Below are positions 58,158 to 64,000 of a DNA stretch of 64,000 nucleotides, piece after piece. Position 1 is the first letter of the stretch; the number at the start of each line of letters is the position of its first letter. The position numbers and the translations under genes were made by a program. Under the pieces are notes generated by a model, which was not told the origin of the DNA, searched no databases, and saw nothing but the letters and a program-made list of their open reading frames with translations. This DNA comes from JAICXG01 sp036825615 (GTDB lineage: Bacteria > Verrucomicrobiota > Verrucomicrobiia > Chthoniobacterales > UBA10450): positions 1 through 64,000 of the forward strand of contig DAISXY010000015.1 in NCBI GenBank assembly GCA_036825615.1, in the 5' to 3' direction.

Positions 58158-59576
58158 ATGGCAACGCGTTCGGCTCTCGTCCTGGCCATCGACATCGGCA
58201 CGTCATCGGTCCGCAGCGGTCTGTTCAACGAAAAGGCGCAGCTGATCGCCGGGTCAAAAGCCAGCCAGGCTTATCGCGTTCATCACTCGCTCGATCAGGC
58301 CGCGGAGCTCGACCCGGCAGTTCTCCTGCGCGCAAGCAGAAAATGTCTCCGCCTGACGAAAAGTTGCCTAACGAAAAGGCAGGTTCCGGTTGTAGCCGGC
58401 TCCGGTTTCTGGCACAGCCTGCTCGGCCTCGATCGAAACGGAAACCCGCTCACCCCGATCTACACCTGGGCCGATGCGCGCTCCGCTCCGGACGCGGCGC
58501 GCCTGCGTGACCGATGCGACGAGCGCGCCATCCAGCAGCGCACCGGTTGCATGCTCCGCGCCAGCTTTTGGCCGGCAAAGCTCGCCTGGCTCCGCCGCAC
58601 TCAGCCGCGGTTGCTTCGGCGCGTCGCGCGCTGGGCTTCGCCTGCGGAATGGGTGTTCGAGAAAATTTTTGGATTCCAGGGGTGCAGTCATTCGATGGCG
58701 AGCGCGACCGGGCTCTACCATCTCGCCCGGCGCGACTGGGATGAGGAGTTGCTCGATTTCGTCGGCCTCCGCCGCGGCCAGGTCGGGTCGTTAGGCGATA
58801 AGGCCGAGGTGAAAGGGAAGACATTCTTCCCCGCAATCGGCGACGGCGCCGCGGGAAACCTTGGCTCGGGTGCAACTCGTCCCGGCCTGGTCGCGATTAA
58901 TCTTGGGACGAGCGCCGCGATCCGCGCGCTTACGCCCGAAGAGGTAGTGCTGCCCTTCGGCCTTTTTCGTTTCTTGATCGATCAACGCCGCAGCCTCATT
59001 GGCGGAGCAGTGAGCAACGCGGGAAATCTGCGGGCCTGGGCTCTCCGGGAATTGCGCTTGCCTAACGACGCCGACATGCTCGAAAAGCTCCTGCGGCGCG
59101 CCGGCCCGGGCGCTGCTCGCCTGACCGTCCTGCCCCTCTGGCTGGCGGAGCGCGCGCCGACCTGGCCCGAAGGCCTCGAAGGGGTGATCGCAGGACTAAC
59201 TCAGGTCACGACTGCGGCCGATCTTCTCGCCGCGCTCGTCGCTTCCTCGTTTCATCGGCTCGCAGATGTGCTGCACGAGTTGGAGCAGACCGCGGGCCGG
59301 GCGAAAAAGCTCGTTGTCTCCGGTGGAATCCTGCAATCGCCCGCTTCGCTCCAGTTGCTCGCCGATTCGTTAGGCCGCAGTCTCGTCATCTGCCAGGAAC
59401 AGGAAGCCTCGCTCCGCGGCGCCGCGGTCCACGCGATCGAACAGCTCGGCGGCAAGGTCGCGCCGGCAAAAATTCGGCGCCAGATTCATCACCGCCCGGC
59501 ACGAACGGCGGAACTGCGGGAACAAGCTGCGCGGCAGCGGGAGCTCGAGCGCACCCTCGCGCGTCTCATTCGTTAG
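58158..59576 (+). CDS. FGGY-family carbohydrate kinase (gluconokinase-like)
   Basis: The product has 472 residues. ALVLAIDIGTSSVRSGLFNE is the actin-like phosphate-1 motif; NLGTSAAIRAL and LIGGAVSNAGNL form the phosphate-2/adenosine region, and KKLVVSGGILQSPASLQLLA the adenosine loop. Layout resembles GntK-type gluconate kinases of this superfamily. The sugar is not certain. Four TCGTTAGGC-type sites lie in the gene and a fifth contains its TAG stop. It is divergent from glgM. Confidence 0.85.
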   Translation: MATRSALVLAIDIGTSSVRSGLFNEKAQLIAGSKASQAYRVHHSLDQAAELDPAVLLRASRKCLRLTKSCLTKRQVPVVAGSGFWHSLLGLDRNGNPLTPIYTWADARSAPDAARLRDRCDERAIQQRTGCMLRASFWPAKLAWLRRTQPRLLRRVARWASPAEWVFEKIFGFQGCSHSMASATGLYHLARRDWDEELLDFVGLRRGQVGSLGDKAEVKGKTFFPAIGDGAAGNLGSGATRPGLVAINLGTSAAIRALTPEEVVLPFGLFRFLIDQRRSLIGGAVSNAGNLRAWALRELRLPNDADMLEKLLRRAGPGAARLTVLPLWLAERAPTWPEGLEGVIAGLTQVTTAADLLAALVASSFHRLADVLHELEQTAGRAKKLVVSGGILQSPASLQLLADSLGRSLVICQEQEASLRGAAVHAIEQLGGKVAPAKIRRQIHHRPARTAELREQAARQRELERTLARLIR

Positions 59577-59591
59577 GCAAATTGAATTCGC

Positions 59592-60413
59592 CTACCCGCG
59601 GTCGAGCGCCTTCAGCCACTTCATCACGAGGTCATGTTTCCCCCGCTCGCCGGTCCGCTCGAAAATGAAAACCAGATTCGCGAGCATGCGCATGAAGACG
59701 AGCCGCGAGGAAGCGGGCGCGAAGTAGGTCGAGTGGGTCTTCAGCCGTTGCCGGGCGAGAATCGCTTCGCAATCCGGCCGGGAAAGAATTCGTCCGCCGT
59801 GAAAGGGATCAAACAAGATCCGCTCATAACGCGCGATGAAATGCCCCGGAAGATTGATCCCGTCGATCTGCATCCCCGCGCGCCGGCCCACGATCACGTA
59901 GAGCATGGCGAGCGAGATTGGAATCCCAAGCCGTCGCTCGATCACTTCGCTCAGGAGCGAATTGCGCGGGTCATAATATTCCTGCGCATTACCGTGAAAG
60001 CCGAGATCGTCTGCCATGAAACTGGTCAAGGCCTGCAAGCGCTCGCGCGAGGAGTTCGCCGCCGCGAGTCGGGCACGCAGCCGCCGACCCCACGCATCGA
60101 GCCGGCGCTGGAGCTTCGCGATTGGCGCCTCGGGCGAAAAACAGCGGGTGAGGAGCCACCACGCCGCCTCGAGATCACCATGCTCGGGAAAAAGATGGGC
60201 GCAGAGGAGCATCTCCTCGTGCGCCTCATCGGTCTCGATCCGCTCGAGCACATCGCGCACGTGCGCCGTGATCGCGGCGTCATCGAGCGCGAGCAAATCG
60301 CGGAGCGTGGCCACATTCTCGATCCCGGCTTCCACCAATTGCTGCTTCAACAAGCTGACCGTCGCCGGGTCGTTATCGCGCAGAAGCCGAATGAGCGCGT
60401 CCTTTTGAGACAT
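59592..60413 (-). CDS. Transglutaminase-like SirB1 family protein
   Basis: The product has 273 residues from ATG 60413. The central block DDLGFHGNAQEYYDPRNSLL, EVIERRLGIPISLAMLYVIV, GINLPGHFIARYE and FDPFHGGRIL is the Transglut_core2/SirB1 family. The classical Cys is replaced by Ser in the PISLA helix, as in most of the family. The N-terminal ~100 residues are helical repeats. The role is unknown. It is convergent with the kinase gene (15-base gap). Confidence 0.85.
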   Translation of the reverse strand: MSQKDALIRLLRDNDPATVSLLKQQLVEAGIENVATLRDLLALDDAAITAHVRDVLERIETDEAHEEMLLCAHLFPEHGDLEAAWWLLTRCFSPEAPIAKLQRRLDAWGRRLRARLAAANSSRERLQALTSFMADDLGFHGNAQEYYDPRNSLLSEVIERRLGIPISLAMLYVIVGRRAGMQIDGINLPGHFIARYERILFDPFHGGRILSRPDCEAILARQRLKTHSTYFAPASSRLVFMRMLANLVFIFERTGERGKHDLVMKWLKALDRG

Positions 60414-60465
60414 GGAATTGTTTCTACGATTTTCGCGGCGGAGGCGCAAGGTTCACCGCACTCCG

Positions 60466-60893
60466 CTCGGGGAGGACGGCGCGACTGTCCATCGCTAATC
60501 GCAACCCCGTGTCATCCCGAGTCGCCGAAGGACGGCGAGGGACCTCGCAGTTGCAATGTGGGCGTGCTTGGAAATGCTGAGCGCCCGATCGAGTTTGGGC
60601 GTTGTTGGATACATGGAAGGCGCGCACTGCGTTGGCGAGGTCCCTCGCCGCGCTGCGCCGGCTCGGGATGACAAAGCGGGCTCGGGGAGGACGGCGCGGT
60701 TGTCCATCGCTAATCGCAACCCCTGTCATCCCGAGTCGCCGAAGGACGACGAGGGACCTCGCAGCTGTAATGTGGGCGTGCTTGGAAATGCTGAGCGCCA
60801 AATCGAGTTTGGGCGTTGTTGGATACATGGAAGCGCGCACTGCGTTGGCGGGGTCCCTCGCCGCGCTGCGCCGGCTCGGGATGACAAAGCGAG
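60466..60893. repeat. Tandem duplication of a 215-bp unit containing inverted-repeat elements
   Basis: CTCGGGGAGGACGGCGCG starts at 60466 and again at 60681, and the following ~210 bp are nearly identical. Each unit contains one GTCATCCCGAG...CTCGGGATGAC element (60511-60672 and 60725-60885). This accounts for most of the 648-bp gap 60414-61061; the remainder shows nothing gene-like. Confidence 0.88.
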
Positions 60894-61061
60894 TTGGCAG
60901 TGTGAGCTGACGCACAGTCCTCAGGCACAAGCCGGAGCCGCGCCCGCCTTGCTTCCAGCTTTGTTTTTTTCCCCAAGTCGAGCCAAGATGCCGATGAGGT
61001 TGCTCTCGGAGCGGTAGCATCCGAGAGAATCATCGATGGATCGCAGTGCCCAGTCAGTCTA

Positions 61062-61685
61062 ATGGCAAACCGTCGCGCAAAGGCAAAGCCAGCGAAGGCG
61101 CGCGAGTTCCCCGTCGCGCTATTCATTCTGCTCGCCTTCGGCCTCGGCGCGGGCACCACCTGGCTCATCATGCGCCAGTCGTCCCATGCTCCGCCTAAGC
61201 CGGCGATTGAATCCTTCGGTCTGGCACCCACTGGGCCAACAACGACCAATGCTTCCGTCCCCCCGCTCGTCCCACCGGAGCCGCCCGACGTGTCGCAGCT
61301 CTCGCCCGCCGAGGCGGCGCGAACGCTTGGAAACTGGAATTACGATCGGCAGAGCTGGTCCCACGCGATCGATCATTATCAGCAGGCGATCGCGCTTGGC
61401 GCCGATAACTCCGATGTGCGGACCGATCTGGGTAATTGCTATCGCTTTCTAGGTCAGCCCCAGAAAGCGCTCGAGCAATATCAGATCGCGCAAAAACAGA
61501 ATCCCATGCACGAGAACAGCCTTTTCAATCAGATCAGTCTCTACAGCCGTATCCTGCACCAGCCGGAAAGGGCAACCGCACTGGCAAAGGATTTTCTCAC
61601 TCGCTTTCCACAAAGCGCGAAGATCGAGGATGTGCAGAAAGAACTGGCTACGATCGGCGCGCAGCCTTCTTCTCGGCAGCAATGA
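61062..61685 (+). CDS. Membrane-anchored TPR protein
   Basis: The product has 207 residues. The basic N-terminus (KAKPAKAREF) and a helix (PVALFILLAFGLGAGTTWLI) anchor it. A Pro-rich linker is followed by two to three TPR units: NYDRQSWSHAIDHYQQAIAL, SDVRTDLGNCYRFLGQPQKA and NPMHENSLFNQISLYSRILH. It probably scaffolds other envelope proteins. Confidence 0.82.
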   Translation: MANRRAKAKPAKAREFPVALFILLAFGLGAGTTWLIMRQSSHAPPKPAIESFGLAPTGPTTTNASVPPLVPPEPPDVSQLSPAEAARTLGNWNYDRQSWSHAIDHYQQAIALGADNSDVRTDLGNCYRFLGQPQKALEQYQIAQKQNPMHENSLFNQISLYSRILHQPERATALAKDFLTRFPQSAKIEDVQKELATIGAQPSSRQQ

Positions 61686-61825
61686 CAAGGCGCGACCGAT
61701 TATCTCGTACTTGGAGATCCTCTCCCGGGGTCAGGGTTTCGCCGCCTTCGACCGCGCCTGTGATGATCGCGCTGCCAGAGTTAGCCCTCAGGATATAGCA
61801 ACCAACCCTGTAACACCTAACATTC

Positions 61826-62926
61826 ATGAACGTCGAAGGCCGCCCTTATCGCACCATCTGGCTCCATCCGGAGAACTCGCGCGTGGTGCAGTTGATTGAT
61901 CAGCGCGCCTTGCCGCATCGGTTTGTCATCGAAGATATCAGCACGGTGGAAGAAATGGCGATTGCCATCAGTGACATGCATGTCCGCGGGGCCGGTCTGA
62001 TTGGCGCGGCCGCAGGTTATGGCATGTATCTTGGTATCTGCGCCGGACGCTCGCCTGAGGAGGTGGCGAACCTGCTGCGCCTAACGCGGCCAACGGCGGT
62101 CAATCTGGTTTGGGCGATCGAGCGCCAACTTGCCCAACTCGCGACGGCTACTACGCCGCCGGAGAAACTCACGCGAGCCCGCGAGACCGCCGAAAGCATC
62201 GCCAACGAAGATGCGGAACATTGCCGGCAAATTGGAGTTAATGGCTTGGAATTGATCCGCGAAATCGCCCGCCGAAAGCAAGGCGAGCCCGTCAATGTGC
62301 TCACCCACTGCAACGCTGGTTGGCTCGCTTTTGTCGACCACGGATCGGCTACCGCTCCCGTTTACGCAGCGCATGACGCGGGCATTGCCGTGCATGTCTG
62401 GGTGGATGAAACCCGCCCCCGCAACCAGGGCTCGAAGCTTACCGCCTGGGAGTTAGGCCAGCATGGCGTCCCGCACACAGTCATTGTGGATAACGCTGGC
62501 GGATACCTGATGCAGAATGGGGCGGTTGATCTCGTCCTTGTAGGGACCGACCGCACCACCTATACCGGCGATGTCGCGAACAAAATCGGCACCTATCTAA
62601 AAGCACTCGCGGCCAGGGACAACGGAGTCCCGTTTTATGTCGCGCTCCCCTCCTCCTCTTTCGACTGGAGGATGCGTGAGGGATTGACCGAGATCCCGAT
62701 CGAAAAACGCGCTCCGGAGGAGGTGACACGTATCGACGGCTGGTCGGACGGCAGGTTCGTGGAAGTGCGCCTCGCCCCGGAAGCAAGCGCCGCGGTCAAT
62801 TACGGCTTTGATATCACGCCGCGCCGTCTCGTCACCGGCCTGATTACCGAACGCGGGATTTGCCAGCCTAACGAGGAAAGCATTCTCGCAATGTTCCCCG
62901 AGAAGCGCAAACCCCGGGACCGATGA
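61826..62926 (+). CDS. mtnA: Methylthioribose-1-phosphate isomerase
   Basis: The product has 366 residues. MHVRGAGLIGAAAGYGMYLG holds the substrate-phosphate motif; VLTHCNAGWLAFVDHGSATA contains the catalytic Cys, DETRPRNQGSKLTAWEL and LVGTDRTTYTGDVANKIGTY the catalytic Asp. It isomerises 5-methylthioribose-1-phosphate (or deoxyribose-1-phosphate analogues) to the ribulose form. It overlaps the class II aldolase gene by four bases, suggesting the two enzymes act in sequence. Confidence 0.93.
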   Translation: MNVEGRPYRTIWLHPENSRVVQLIDQRALPHRFVIEDISTVEEMAIAISDMHVRGAGLIGAAAGYGMYLGICAGRSPEEVANLLRLTRPTAVNLVWAIERQLAQLATATTPPEKLTRARETAESIANEDAEHCRQIGVNGLELIREIARRKQGEPVNVLTHCNAGWLAFVDHGSATAPVYAAHDAGIAVHVWVDETRPRNQGSKLTAWELGQHGVPHTVIVDNAGGYLMQNGAVDLVLVGTDRTTYTGDVANKIGTYLKALAARDNGVPFYVALPSSSFDWRMREGLTEIPIEKRAPEEVTRIDGWSDGRFVEVRLAPEASAAVNYGFDITPRRLVTGLITERGICQPNEESILAMFPEKRKPRDR

Positions 62927-63510
62927 ACGAAACCGGCGTCGTCAAGTTCCGCCACCAAGGCGATGGGCGAGAGCTGGCGCACTTTCCCGGCTTTGAAGAA
63001 CTAGCCGCAGCCCGGAACGAAATGCGCCAGATGGCTGTGCTCGGAGTCGATGAGAACGGCATTGGTTTTGGAAATCTGAGTTTGCGCGCCGGGACGAGTG
63101 ACTCGTTCTATATCACCGGCTCCGGGACCGGCGGGATTGATTCGTTGGAACCGGGCCATTGCGCGAAGATCGTCGCTTGGAATCTGGCAGAGAACTGGCT
63201 GCGATCCGAGGGCTGTGTCGTGCCCTCGGCTGAGTCACTCACGCACGCTGTTTTGTATGCGAGTCATGTCAAAGTGCGCGTAGTCCTGCACGGGCATGAC
63301 CGCAGGTTATGGCACGCGCTGGTCACAGATGGACCGGCGACAGACGCACGCGCGACTTACGGCACACCGGCAATGGCACACGAAGTCGAGCGGTTATTTC
63401 GTAAAGCTAACCTGGCAGAGACCAAGCTCTTTGCGATGAAAGGGCATGAAAATGGAGTTATCGCTTTGGGCATGACCTTTGAGGAGGCGCTTGGCGCGTT
63501 CCGGCGATGA
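62923..63510 (+). CDS. Class II aldolase/adducin family protein
   Basis: The product has 195 residues. GIGFGNLSLRAGTSDSFYIT is the phosphate-binding part, PSAESLTHAVLYASHVKVRV with the following VVLHGHDRRLWHAL carries the zinc His residues, and HENGVIALGMTFEEAL provides the last. Next to mtnA it could be the methylthioribulose dehydratase MtnB of methionine salvage. It could equally be the 5-deoxyribulose-phosphate aldolase of the DHAP shunt. Sequence by eye does not separate them, and no other mtn genes are in the window. Confidence 0.82.
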   Translation: MNETGVVKFRHQGDGRELAHFPGFEELAAARNEMRQMAVLGVDENGIGFGNLSLRAGTSDSFYITGSGTGGIDSLEPGHCAKIVAWNLAENWLRSEGCVVPSAESLTHAVLYASHVKVRVVLHGHDRRLWHALVTDGPATDARATYGTPAMAHEVERLFRKANLAETKLFAMKGHENGVIALGMTFEEALGAFRR

Positions 63511-63523
63511 ATTGCGCCCGGAT

Positions 63524-64000
63524 TCAGGTGCCAAGGTGAGCGATTCGCGCGAGGAGATAGCCGAGCAAGGCCGTAAAGGGCAGAGTCAGGACCCAGGCCC
63601 AGACGATCCGGCCGACTAAGCCCCATTTCACGCCGCTCAGGCGTTTTGCCGCTCCGACCCCCATGATCGAGGCCGTGATGACATGGGTAGTCGAAAGCGG
63701 AATACCATAGGAACTTGCAGCCTGTATGATGACGGCGGCGGTCGTTTCGGCCGCGAAGCCATGGACAGGTTGTAACTTCACCATCTTATGCCCGAGGGTG
63801 CGGATGATTCGCCATCCACCTGCCGCCGTCCCGGCGGCCATCGTGATTGCGCAGAGCACAACCACCCAGGAAGGAACGTGAAATTGCGGCGTCTCGAGAA
63901 ACCGTAGGACTGGCGGCAGATGAGTAAAAGCACCGCTGGTAGTCCCGGTAAAGAGCCCGAGAGCGATGATGCCCATCGTCTTCTGCGCGTCGTTAGTCCC
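63524..64000 (-). CDS. pit: PiT-family inorganic phosphate transporter (partial, N-terminus outside)
   Basis: The visible C-terminal part starts GTNDAQKTMGIIALGLF, the PiT signature, at the window edge. VLCAITMAAGTAAGGWRIIR and TLGHKMVKLQPVHGFAAETT, then GIPLSTTHVITASIMGVGAA, are the family's second conserved half. It imports phosphate (or metal-phosphate) with H+ or Na+. The start lies beyond 64000. Confidence 0.92.
   Translation of the reverse strand, partial: GTNDAQKTMGIIALGLFTGTTSGAFTHLPPVLRFLETPQFHVPSWVVVLCAITMAAGTAAGGWRIIRTLGHKMVKLQPVHGFAAETTAAVIIQAASSYGIPLSTTHVITASIMGVGAAKRLSGVKWGLVGRIVWAWVLTLPFTALLGYLLARIAHLGT

Overview
The window is a GC-rich bacterial chromosome segment, densely packed on both strands, with no rRNA, CRISPR array, phage or insertion sequence visible. 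The gene content suggests a Gram-negative aerobe: LpxI for lipid A, a caa3-type oxidase with a Rieske/cytochrome b complex, an F1Fo ATP synthase and L,D-transpeptidase. Autotransporter-associated beta-strand and delta-60 repeat proteins, an SSS symporter with a tiny membrane partner, GlgM-type glycogen synthase and many dispersed GTCATCC...GGATGAC inverted repeats fit Verrucomicrobiota (Chthoniobacterales-like soil or freshwater lineages) best. That assignment is an inference from gene content, not from a marker gene.

Layout. 0-3 kb: a secreted esterase-like protein behind an (AC)14 microsatellite, coupled to a secreted beta-strand-repeat protein. 3-14 kb: SSS symporter plus mini-subunit, GT9-like glycosyltransferase, a VapBC toxin-antitoxin pair, a PIG-L deacetylase, DUF2911 protein, lipase-like hydrolase and MFS transporter, separated by repeat-rich gaps. 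14-22 kb: delta-60 repeat protein, small membrane protein, DUF4142 and cupredoxin genes, FAD reductase plus diadenylate cyclase, GTP cyclohydrolase I and an NfeD/slipin chimera. 22-26.5 kb: split transketolase, GH15 glucoamylase-like enzyme and a glutaredoxin. 26.7-32.8 kb: a tightly overlapping respiratory operon (CoxB-cytochrome c, CoxA-CoxC fusion, CtaG, small membrane protein, Rieske, cytochrome b-cytochrome c). 33-43.8 kb: an accessory, stress-flavoured region with many small genes, two paralogous NhaR-like LysR regulators, a SufR-like regulator, L,D-transpeptidase, diacylglycerol-kinase-like protein, an Rnk-like protein, an aldolase pseudogene and tRNA-Ala. 43.9-54 kb: lpxI and the atp operon, which is interrupted by about 2.9 kb of opposite-strand genes. 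54-64 kb: two GT4 enzymes, obgE with an in-frame repeat insertion, sugar kinase, TPR protein, mtnA plus class II aldolase, and the end of a PiT phosphate transporter.

Three sequence-level patterns cut across genes. (1) The 9-mer TCGTTAGGC/GCCTAACGA occurs 17 times (31 times as the 7-mer GTTAGGC/GCCTAAC), in several reading frames and on both strands, like a DNA-uptake-type signal. (2) Five copies of a 28-bp direct-repeat element, two of them directly upstream of the LysR genes, outline a candidate regulon. (3) Four AT-rich dyads with identical 9-8-9 geometry lie upstream of stress and envelope genes. Two small secreted proteins inside the atp operon share a C-terminal tail that resembles an undescribed sorting signal. 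All counts were made by eye.
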